Source of the DNA: CAYRGY01 sp964424075
Lineage (GTDB): Bacteria > Patescibacteriota > Gracilibacteria > UBA1369
Length of the DNA: 64,000 nt
Assembly: GCA_964424075.1 (NCBI GenBank)
Contig: CAYRGY010000001.1
Location: 186,001 to 250,000, forward strand
Direction of reading: 5' to 3'
Under the pieces are notes generated by a model. It did no database searches, had not been told where the DNA came from, and was given only the letters and a program-made list of their open reading frames with translations. The translations under genes and the position numbers were made by a program. This document shows, one piece after another, positions 57,166 through 64,000 of the stretch; position 1 is the stretch's first letter; each line of letters begins with the position of its first letter.

Positions 57166-57852
57166 ATGTCAATGTTCGCTAATTTCAGTTCAAAAGAGAA
57201 GAAGTTTTTAACACTCGCCTTAATTCTAAGCTTGGCAGCCTTTGTTGTAACCATTTTCCTGGTTCAAGCTCATTTTATGCCATATGAAACAGGCGCCTTC
57301 TGCAACCTCGATGATTATTGGAATTGCGATATTGTTAATCAAAGTAAATGGTCGACCCTGTTCTACGTCCCGGTTTCAATTTGGGGATTGCTATTCTATG
57401 CAGGGTTTGCGGCGGTTTTAGCCGGCTGTTTGGCTAATTTCAACTTCGAAAAGCTGCTGAAACCGCTCAAAATTCAAACCATACTACTAGCCAACACCAT
57501 TGTTGGAGTAATTGTGTCTATCTTTCTTGCCTACTATGAGTTTGTGACTTTGGGGCCGATGGGAATAGTGGGATTGTTGAAAAATGTTATAGCAGCTCTT
57601 GGTTTTATTTGGATTTATAACCTGATTCGCAAAAGTAGCGATTATAAGGCTAATTTAATAGCCTTGCTGGTAAACATTGCTTTCTTTGGTGTAAGTTTTG
57701 CGTTATACTTAACAAATATAGAGTTTTTGTTGCTGCGAGCGGTTTGTGTTTATTGTTTAGCGCAACAAATACTAATATTATTCATCCTTATTATACTTAG
57801 CATTACCTTATCATTTAGTTTAAAAACCGATGACCGATCAAAACAATCTTGA
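57166..57852 (+). CDS. Vitamin K epoxide reductase (VKOR) family thiol oxidase
   Basis: 228 residues with five or so membrane helices. The loop after the first helix contains the pair of cysteines and the serine of the family (FCNLDDYWNCDIVNQSKW), followed by VPVSIWGLLFY. The active-site CVYC lies near residue 195 at the outer end of a helix. Bacterial VKOR re-oxidises DsbA-like proteins using quinone, giving disulfides in exported proteins. No fused thioredoxin domain is present and no DsbA gene is seen here. Paired cysteines in the small surface proteins, lipoproteins and giant proteins to the left are likely substrates. It overlaps the next gene by 23 bases. Confidence 0.9.
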   Translation: MSMFANFSSKEKKFLTLALILSLAAFVVTIFLVQAHFMPYETGAFCNLDDYWNCDIVNQSKWSTLFYVPVSIWGLLFYAGFAAVLAGCLANFNFEKLLKPLKIQTILLANTIVGVIVSIFLAYYEFVTLGPMGIVGLLKNVIAALGFIWIYNLIRKSSDYKANLIALLVNIAFFGVSFALYLTNIEFLLLRAVCVYCLAQQILILFILIILSITLSFSLKTDDRSKQS

Positions 57853-58810
57853 AGTCATGGGTGAAAGGCCCAACAAGGGGGCACCCCTCTCTCCAAAAGA
57901 AGCAACCGAGCTAAAGAATCGGGTCAAGGATAATTATTTGAGCATGTTCGGTTTTGACACCGCCTCTAAAGAGGAAAAGCAACGAGATAACGAATTGCAG
58001 CGCACTAAAGTATTCCTCACCACCACACAGCAAGAAAGAGATGCAGATGCAAAAAAGCGTGGCGAAGAGCCGCCCAAGCCAGAAAAAGCTAAAGCAGTTG
58101 ATCCGGAGACCAATGAGGTAGAGCTAAATCCCAAATACATCAAACTACTTGAAGACCTGTTCGAATTCCAAAAAATGAAAGAGCCTTTTATTATTCACCC
58201 CTTAGAAAAAGTAGGTGGAGAGCCCATTCAAAGAACCGCCAAAATTACCGCCATTACTGATCGCAACAATCCTAACAAGGAGTTTCCAGATCTTATGAAA
58301 GACTTAAAGGCCGGTAAAATTGAACCGGATGATATTGTGGTCCAAACTGACATTCCGATGGACCAAAACAGCACAGATCCCAATGTTCTGAACGACCTAA
58401 GTTGCCAAATACCTTCTGAACAATTGCTTAACGGGGGCATGTCCCAGTTTTTAGAGCGTTTTGTGAATATGGCAATGTTTGCGCATGCGGAACATAATCG
58501 AATTAATGAGCAAAAGAGAGTTGCGGAACAAGTAGTGGAATCAAGACAGGGTGACGATCAAGTTGCACAATCTGAGGCTGCCGCAGAAGAACCGGTTGAT
58601 GAATATCAGGCGGCAAACTACGGACTACAAAAAATTGGTAGAAATGCCAACTCTTTTAATGATATTCCCAATCCCGCCACCCCGGATATAGTAACTTTTC
58701 GTTGTAATGAAGGTGATGTCTGGGGGCAGTTAAACATCAACGCCGTTCCGGTAGACGCGCCATCGGAAATACCGGAAGATCAGTTTACAGAAGACTATCC
58801 TAATGGTTAA
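57830..58810 (+). CDS. Hypothetical hydrophilic protein
   Basis: 326 residues, no signal or membrane segment; very charged (Glu, Lys, Asp, Gln) and with a disordered look in 1-100 and 225-265. A more ordered part around 100-215 has YIKLLEDLFEFQKMKEPF and AKITAITDRNNP. The start at 57830 overlaps VKOR; the ATG at 57857, 5 bases after the VKOR stop, is an alternative. No family is recognised. It overlaps the patatin gene by 8 bases, so the three genes form an operon. Confidence 0.65.
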   Translation: MTDQNNLEVMGERPNKGAPLSPKEATELKNRVKDNYLSMFGFDTASKEEKQRDNELQRTKVFLTTTQQERDADAKKRGEEPPKPEKAKAVDPETNEVELNPKYIKLLEDLFEFQKMKEPFIIHPLEKVGGEPIQRTAKITAITDRNNPNKEFPDLMKDLKAGKIEPDDIVVQTDIPMDQNSTDPNVLNDLSCQIPSEQLLNGGMSQFLERFVNMAMFAHAEHNRINEQKRVAEQVVESRQGDDQVAQSEAAAEEPVDEYQAANYGLQKIGRNANSFNDIPNPATPDIVTFRCNEGDVWGQLNINAVPVDAPSEIPEDQFTEDYPNG

Positions 58811-59693
58811 TCAACCCAAAATAGGCTATGCAATTGGTGGAGGAGCCGCTAAAGCAGTGGTTCAATATGGGATTTTACGCAAACTCCATCAAGAAAAGAT
58901 CCCTCTTCACTACATTATGGGATCTAGCATGGGGGCTATAATTGGAGCGATATTTGCCTCGGGGCTTCCTCTGGAAGAATTAGAAGAGAAAACCTTCGAC
59001 TTTTTCTCTAAGCGCCGCATTACCGATTTATCGAATATTAATATTTTCAATGAAAGTCTTTTCAAACAAACTTATATTGAAAAACTACTCAAAGATTTGT
59101 TTGGCGACATGCATTTTGAGGATTGCAAAATTCCCTTTGCCGTTACAGCTGCCAGTTTGGAGTCGGGAATGCTAAAAGTGATTGATTCGGGGCCACTTTG
59201 GGAGGGGGTAATGGTTTCCACCGCCATTCCCGGTTTGTTTAACCCTATTTTCAAAAATGGCAACTACTTGGTGGATGGTGGATTACTGGAAGATTCACCC
59301 GTTGCCCCACTAAGAAAATCTGGTAAATGTGATCTTGTTGTGGGTAGTCGTATAATTGACAATAACGCCCGCCAAGTAATCTCCGGCTTGATTTACGAGA
59401 AATACTACAAAAAACAAAGTAAAAACACCTTTTTTAAAAAAACTTGGGATCGGTTAACTATAGACACCCGTTTAATGTTCCAAATAGTCTATCGAGCCAT
59501 TGCCATCGTACGTGAAGAGCTTTTCACTTATAAATTAAAAGAAGCTCATCCGGATTTATTTATGGAAATTGAAATGAGTGATGTAGAGGCTTTTTCTTTC
59601 CACAATCTTGATCCGGTCATTGCCCGGGGTGAAAAAGTGATGGAAGAACAACTCCCCCGCTTGAGAGAGCTAATAAGCAAGCATCAGAAATAG
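58803..59693 (+). CDS. Patatin-like phospholipase / acyl hydrolase
   Basis: 296 residues. It has the three patatin elements: an oxyanion-hole stretch GYAIGGGAAKAVVQYGIL near residue 8, the nucleophile elbow MGSSMGA (Ser near 42), and the catalytic Asp in VDGGLLEDSP near 157. The oxyanion motif ends in Ala where Gly is usual (GGGxxKG/RG). No signal peptide is present, so it should act on lipids from inside the cell. It starts in an 8-base overlap with the previous gene and is close to a lipoprotein gene. Confidence 0.9.
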   Translation: MVNQPKIGYAIGGGAAKAVVQYGILRKLHQEKIPLHYIMGSSMGAIIGAIFASGLPLEELEEKTFDFFSKRRITDLSNINIFNESLFKQTYIEKLLKDLFGDMHFEDCKIPFAVTAASLESGMLKVIDSGPLWEGVMVSTAIPGLFNPIFKNGNYLVDGGLLEDSPVAPLRKSGKCDLVVGSRIIDNNARQVISGLIYEKYYKKQSKNTFFKKTWDRLTIDTRLMFQIVYRAIAIVREELFTYKLKEAHPDLFMEIEMSDVEAFSFHNLDPVIARGEKVMEEQLPRLRELISKHQK

Positions 59694-59756
59694 TTGTATA
59701 GCTCCTACAGATGTGCTATTTTAATCTCTGAATCATTCAAGTATAAACAAACAAAA

Positions 59757-60392
59757 ATGAAGCAGCTTTTCAGTTTAATAATTTGCCTTTTACTCGGCAC
59801 AACAATGCTAAGCGCCTGCCAAATGTCAGATGGCGGCAATGTGCTCGGCTATGATTTTGACACGGCAAGGATCACCTATCAGATTTCCGGAACCGGTGAA
59901 GGAAGCAGCGAGGTTTTAATTAAGGGAGATAAGAAGGTAATTAAAACTGATGTTATTATGCGTCGGGAAGGACAACCCGATAAGCCGGTCAGTTCCTATG
60001 TTATTCAGGACAAAGCAAACGTTTATACTTTGAATAAAGATGAGATGAAGGGCACTTTAATTGAAAACCCTTTATATAATGAATTAAAGAAGTTATCACC
60101 AGATGAGGTAAAAAAACGACTAATCAAAGAGGCTGTGCGCGGTAGTGTAGAGGAGGGGCAGGAGCCAACACCGGTTGGACAGGAAGAAATTGCCGGGCAA
60201 ACCTGTGATGTTTATGAATATGGTTATACCAAGTCTTGTTTATGGCAATCCATCCCTTTAAAAACAGTGGTTAGTTTGCCTGAATACGATATTGAAACCA
60301 CTACATTAGCCACTAATGTCGAACTCAATGGTGATATTTCTGATGCGGAATTTGAACCTCCGCAGGAATATCAAATAATTGAGATAAATTAA
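59757..60392 (+). CDS. Lipoprotein of unknown function
   Basis: 211 residues. The start at 59757 gives a proper lipoprotein signal (MKQLFSLIICLLL, lipobox MLSAC); the longer frame upstream has no signal. The mature part is beta-rich with the look of a LolA/LppX-type lipid-binding half barrel: TYQISGTGEGSSEVLIKGDKKVIKTD, here only noted as long strands, then QDKANVYTLNKDEM and YEYGYTKSCLW. Two late cysteines lie around GQTCDVYEYGYTKSC. Its ATG of the next gene overlaps the stop by one base. Confidence 0.75.
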   Translation: MKQLFSLIICLLLGTTMLSACQMSDGGNVLGYDFDTARITYQISGTGEGSSEVLIKGDKKVIKTDVIMRREGQPDKPVSSYVIQDKANVYTLNKDEMKGTLIENPLYNELKKLSPDEVKKRLIKEAVRGSVEEGQEPTPVGQEEIAGQTCDVYEYGYTKSCLWQSIPLKTVVSLPEYDIETTTLATNVELNGDISDAEFEPPQEYQIIEIN

Positions 60393-61939
60393 TGACTTTA
60401 TACATAATTATAGGAAGCTTAATCGCGCTCGGCGCAGGTGCTGCCGCTAGTTTCTTTCTAATCAAAAACAGCCACCATAAATATCTGGAGGAAGCGGAAA
60501 AAAAGTCTACCCAAATTTTAGCATCCGCCCAAAATGAGGCTGAGCAATTCAGATCCAACACTAAGGAGCAAATCGAACAAAGTAGGCGGCAGTTGGAAGA
60601 CCAGGAGAAAAGAACCAAACAAATTACAGATCGTCTTAACGCAGCAATTAAGCATTTGGAGTATCGTTCTGAGAATTATGAAAACGAGGTTAAGGTGGGG
60701 CAGCAGAACCTGGAAAAAATTCAAGCTGAAACCAATTCCATCCAACAAGCAACTGATGAGTTGAAGCAACAATACTTACCTGAGTTATTAAAAATTCTGA
60801 ATGCTAATATTGACGATGTTAAAGATACCATTCTTTCAGAATTGAACGGCGATTTGTCACTCGCTAGGGAACTACGACTAACCAAGTTTGTTGAAGATCT
60901 TACAGACAAGGCGCCGACCATTGCTCGCGACTTAATGACGGTAGCCATTCAAAGATATGAAGCTCCTTCATCAGTCGAACGCAAAAGTATTCTTATTCCC
61001 GTACGCAAAACTGAAACCAAGTTAAAATTAATGGCTAAAAATGGTGAGTATCTTCGCTTTATTGAGGACGCAACCGGTGTAAACATAATTTTTGATGATC
61101 GACGTAAAGGAATTATTGTTTCACATTATCAGTTGGTTAAGCGCCAAATAGCTAGAGAGACTATTATCAGACTAATTCGAGATCGACAGCTCAACCTGGA
61201 TCAGGTTAAAAAACGTTTCGCTGAGGCCGAGAAAGATACAGAGCGTAAACTGGTTAATATTGGTGAAAATGTTCTCAAAACGCTGGGACTAGATTACCGC
61301 AATTTGCCGGACTCTTTCAAAGAATTGATTGGGCGTATGGATTTCCGAACCAGCTATGGTCAAAATATTTTAAAACATAGCTATGAAGTGGGATATTTTA
61401 GTTTGATGTTGGGAAGTGAGTTGGGGTTGGATCAGGAAATTTGTAAAATTGGAGGATTCTTGGGGGATGTTGGTAAGGCGATTGATCAGGAAGAAGAGAG
61501 GCCACACGACATTCTCACCAAAGAATTGATGGAAAAATTTGGTTTCAGCTGGGAGGAAATTCATGCCTCTTGGACTCATCATGACGCTATTCCGATTGAA
61601 ACCGCAGAGGCTTTGATTGTTAAGGGAGCCGACGCTATGTCTGCAGGTCGTCCCGGCGCCAGGCAGGAAACTATTGAAAAATATCAGGAGCGCATAAGAG
61701 CTATTGAAACAATTGCCAAGTCATATCAAGGAGTAAACAAGACCTATGCCATTTCCGGCGGTCGTGAATTACGCGTAGTGATTGATCCCAAAAAGCTTAA
61801 TGATGGGGATTTGCAGGTTATGGCTGAAGATATAGCTGGAGAAATTGAAGGCAATGTTGCTTATCCCGGACAAATCAAAGTCAATGTAATTCGACGCACA
61901 CAACATAAGAAAACCGTTGGCACTAAAAACAAAGCCTAA
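60392..61939 (+). CDS. rny: Ribonuclease Y-like protein with altered HD motif
   Basis: 515 residues, the usual length. An N-terminal membrane helix (1-24), a long coiled coil (30-150), a KH-like domain (about 205-270) and an HD domain (about 320-415). Of the HD ligands, His329 (LKHSYEV), His396-His397 (WTHHDAIP) and the Asp of GADAMSAGRPGAR are present, but the usual His-Asp dyad is Gly358-Asp359 (GFLGDVGKAID instead of LLHDIGKA). The KH Gly-x-x-Gly loop is also changed (AKNGEY). The C-terminal YPGQIKVNVIRRT is typical. RNase Y starts mRNA decay at the membrane; whether this one cleaves is uncertain. Confidence 0.85.
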   Translation: MTLYIIIGSLIALGAGAAASFFLIKNSHHKYLEEAEKKSTQILASAQNEAEQFRSNTKEQIEQSRRQLEDQEKRTKQITDRLNAAIKHLEYRSENYENEVKVGQQNLEKIQAETNSIQQATDELKQQYLPELLKILNANIDDVKDTILSELNGDLSLARELRLTKFVEDLTDKAPTIARDLMTVAIQRYEAPSSVERKSILIPVRKTETKLKLMAKNGEYLRFIEDATGVNIIFDDRRKGIIVSHYQLVKRQIARETIIRLIRDRQLNLDQVKKRFAEAEKDTERKLVNIGENVLKTLGLDYRNLPDSFKELIGRMDFRTSYGQNILKHSYEVGYFSLMLGSELGLDQEICKIGGFLGDVGKAIDQEEERPHDILTKELMEKFGFSWEEIHASWTHHDAIPIETAEALIVKGADAMSAGRPGARQETIEKYQERIRAIETIAKSYQGVNKTYAISGGRELRVVIDPKKLNDGDLQVMAEDIAGEIEGNVAYPGQIKVNVIRRTQHKKTVGTKNKA

Positions 61940-61996
61940 CGGTTTGCAATAAGTGGTTAATTTGCTTAATATTATTTCACTAAAATAATCAATTGT

Positions 61997-62281
61997 ATGT
62001 TTGGATTTAATAAGAAGAAAAAGCAGAAAGAAGCAGTTAAAAAGAAGGGTCGAATTGACAAGGTGGTGACGGGTTTAATTGTTGGTGCAGCTATCGGTTC
62101 GGTAATCGGTGTTGGTTTTGCTCCCCAAGATGGAAAAGAAACCCGTAAAGACGTTTCCCGAGCAGCTAAAGGTTTTTTTGGAAAGTTCAAAGATAAAACC
62201 AAACGGATTAAGGATAAGTTTTATCCACGCATTAGACGCATTAAAAAAGACCCTGTTTTAAAACTTCCGGAGGAAGAATAA
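61997..62281 (+). CDS. YtxH-like small membrane protein
   Basis: 94 residues: a basic N-terminus (KKKKQKEAVKKKGR), a glycine-rich membrane helix (about 24-42, VVTGLIVGAAIGSVIGVGF) followed by AP and a Gly-Lys-Glu-x-Arg motif characteristic of the YtxH family, then a basic helical end. YtxH-like proteins are common near envelope genes; their role is not settled. It lies 57 bases after rny and 20 bases before the VanW-family gene. Confidence 0.8.
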   Translation: MFGFNKKKKQKEAVKKKGRIDKVVTGLIVGAAIGSVIGVGFAPQDGKETRKDVSRAAKGFFGKFKDKTKRIKDKFYPRIRRIKKDPVLKLPEEE

Positions 62282-62301
62282 TAAATTGGTAAGTCCCTAG
62301 A

Positions 62302-64000
62302 ATGGCTAAAAAGAAGTCCAGAAAAAACAAGTCTAAATCTGGTGCTCCCCAAAAAAAGAGCAATTTAAAGAAGCAGGTTAAAACCAATAAAAAAAACCAA
62401 AAGCCGCTTCAACCCAAAAAATCTACCAAGCAAAAAGCATCCAAGCAAAAAGCATCCAAGCAAAACTCTTCCCCAAAGGCAATTCAACCTATCAATACCT
62501 CCCCTCCAAAAGTTGAGACTACTTTTTCCAAAAAACTGGAAGAGGAAATTTCCAAAAATCAAACAGCTTTGCAAAAAATCAGAGGCCTGTTTCCCAGAAG
62601 TAATTTTTTACTGCAAGCTCCTAAAATCGATTGGAAAAAACTTTATCATAAGTTTGTCCAAAGTTTTCTGGAAATTGGGAAAAAACTTGGTATAGCATTT
62701 TTAATTATTTTTCTACTCACATCCATCACTATAACTCTGGAATTGATTTCATCCGAGCGGGTGATGCCACGAGTAGCCATGGCCAATATGGATTTGGGCT
62801 ATCTTAAAATAGGCGAGGCTAAAGAGGAAATATCCCTAGCTTTAAACAATTTCACTCAAACTCCATTCACTTTTTATTTTGAAGAAGAAGTAATTCAAAT
62901 TCCATTGGAAGAACTGCGCATCCAAATCCTTAATGATGAAACTTTGGAGCAACTCCCCTATTTCGAGTTTATGGACGACACATTCGCTCATTTAATAATC
63001 TCTGGAATTAGCGCTCAACAATTAAATCCTATTTATGTATATGACCTTGAGCATGTTAGTGAACTTTTAGAACAAAAATTCTCTTTGGCAGAGAGGCGCG
63101 CCAAGGATGCAGCGTTTTATTTGGATGAAGAAGGAAGTATTCAGATTCGCACAGAAGAAGCCGGACAAAGGATTGACCAAACTGAGCTTCAGCACACTAT
63201 TCAAAATCGCATCGAAAATCTAGACTCTTCGACTATTCAATTATCCCTTATAGCTGAATCTCCACAGATAACTTCAGCTGAATTACAGCAATATAGTGAA
63301 GACCTTTTGCTAAAGATTGAAAATGAAATAGTTATAAAATATCAAGACCAGAGTTGGCCCGTTAAATTGATTGATCATATTGATGCAGTCGCCTTTGAAA
63401 AGAGGCCCGATCATGTGAATATAAAAATCACTCCACAGTTTTTACAAGGTTATCTGCAGGAAAACATTTTCACCCAAATCGAAAAACCTAAGTCTGATAT
63501 TAAGATTTATTACAACCAAGAAGAGCAGGTGGTTTTTGAGGGAGAGGCCACTGACGGATTAACAATTGATAAAAATTCCTTCCTTGCTGACTATGAGAGG
63601 GCAATCAATACTTATGAAGGTGAGGTAACCATTCAAACAGTAGTCAATAAGGCTATCGTAGAAGTAGATGAAAAGTTGCAAGAGTTGGGCGTTAAGGAAT
63701 TAGTGGGAACAGGTCACACAGCTTTTGCCGGTTCATCGGCTAATCGGCGGCACAATATCGATGTTGCTATGGCTAAATTCAATGGGCTCTTGATTGCCCC
63801 AGGAGAAACCTTTTCTTTCAATGATAATTTGGGAGAGGTTGATGGGCAAAATGGTTATAAGCTTGAGTTGGTGATTAAATCTACCGGAACTATTCCGGAA
63901 TATGGCGGCGGTGTTTGCCAAGTCTCCTCAACCGCCTTCAAGGCTGCTTTGATGAGCGGACTTCCTATTGTTGAAAGGTATCCGCATTCTTATGCGGTTT
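62302..64000 (+). CDS. VanW-family peptidoglycan-binding-like protein (3' end missing)
   Basis: The frame from the ATG at 62302 stays open to the window end (566 codons). The N-terminal 95 residues are very rich in Lys, Gln and Ser with copies of KASKQ, cytoplasmic by the positive-inside rule. One membrane helix lies near 128-150 (IAFLIIFLLTSITITLEL). Outside are two YoaR-type putative peptidoglycan-binding segments (about 165-360), then the VanW domain from about 470: AGSSANRRHNIDVAMAKFNG, APGETFSFND, and YGGGVCQVSSTAF. VanW proteins occur in envelope and vancomycin-resistance loci; the biochemical role is not settled. Together with the YtxH-like gene it fits a Gram-positive type envelope. 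Confidence 0.9.
   Translation, partial: MAKKKSRKNKSKSGAPQKKSNLKKQVKTNKKNQKPLQPKKSTKQKASKQKASKQNSSPKAIQPINTSPPKVETTFSKKLEEEISKNQTALQKIRGLFPRSNFLLQAPKIDWKKLYHKFVQSFLEIGKKLGIAFLIIFLLTSITITLELISSERVMPRVAMANMDLGYLKIGEAKEEISLALNNFTQTPFTFYFEEEVIQIPLEELRIQILNDETLEQLPYFEFMDDTFAHLIISGISAQQLNPIYVYDLEHVSELLEQKFSLAERRAKDAAFYLDEEGSIQIRTEEAGQRIDQTELQHTIQNRIENLDSSTIQLSLIAESPQITSAELQQYSEDLLLKIENEIVIKYQDQSWPVKLIDHIDAVAFEKRPDHVNIKITPQFLQGYLQENIFTQIEKPKSDIKIYYNQEEQVVFEGEATDGLTIDKNSFLADYERAINTYEGEVTIQTVVNKAIVEVDEKLQELGVKELVGTGHTAFAGSSANRRHNIDVAMAKFNGLLIAPGETFSFNDNLGEVDGQNGYKLELVIKSTGTIPEYGGGVCQVSSTAFKAALMSGLPIVERYPHSYAV

Noticed and set aside
1..64000. CRISPR arrays, insertion sequences, phage genes, tRNA genes other than tmRNA
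   Set aside because: No regular direct repeats with spacers, no transposase or integrase, and no cloverleaf with an encoded CCA was seen apart from tmRNA.

Overview
The window looks like a compact, AT-rich bacterial chromosome segment. Envelope features are of the single-membrane, Gram-positive type: WxL-like and DUF916-like surface proteins, LysM, VanW, YtxH-like and RNase Y genes. Genes overlap by 4 to 65 bases, Shine-Dalgarno sequences are scarce, and many short proteins have no recognisable family. TGA is used as a normal stop (for example the ATGA junctions at 7680 and 10299), so genetic code 25 of Gracilibacteria/Absconditabacteria is excluded. A Patescibacteria/CPR-like lineage with the standard bacterial code (for example Peregrinibacteria-related) is my best guess, but this is inference.

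Left half (1-39,690): a large surface-protein region. It opens inside a giant secreted protein (1-6009, 5' end outside the window) and closes with an even larger one (17283-39686, 7,467 residues). Between them are three clusters built from the same parts: (i) small secreted proteins of about 200-220 residues ending in a WxL-like last strand, (ii) long DUF916/WxLIP-like membrane proteins, two of which end in a LysM-like domain after the membrane segment, and (iii) short DUF916-like proteins with a proline-rich linker and a C-terminal membrane segment. Three tandem, overlapping GT2-TPR glycosyltransferase genes share the first operon. Intrinsic terminators sit directly after two of the small-protein genes, which suggests the small subunit is made in excess. 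The parts resemble the Firmicutes WxL locus (small WxL, large WxL, DUF916-DUF3324 partner), remodelled and with giant adhesins. I consider this the main novelty.

Middle (39,690-50,400): an O-antigen ligase/Wzy-like polymerase; an ECF-type sigma factor paired with a membrane protein that is probably its anti-sigma factor; two membrane proteins, one with a nine-copy Pro-Glu-Pro-Leu repeat; an ArfB-like GGQ protein; a set of unrecognised genes (44853-49339) with a possible gene remnant; the tmRNA gene ssrA; and a lipoprotein.

Right (50,388-64,000): housekeeping genes. On the minus strand in transcription order: dnaN, mfd, a lysyl-tRNA-synthetase-like protein resembling the EF-P modifying enzyme EpmA, and efp. 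On the plus strand: a VKOR disulfide-forming enzyme, an unrecognised gene, a patatin-like phospholipase, a lipoprotein, an RNase Y whose HD dyad has lost its histidine, a YtxH-like protein, and a VanW-family protein cut by the window end. VKOR may oxidise the cysteine pairs found in many of the secreted proteins to the left.
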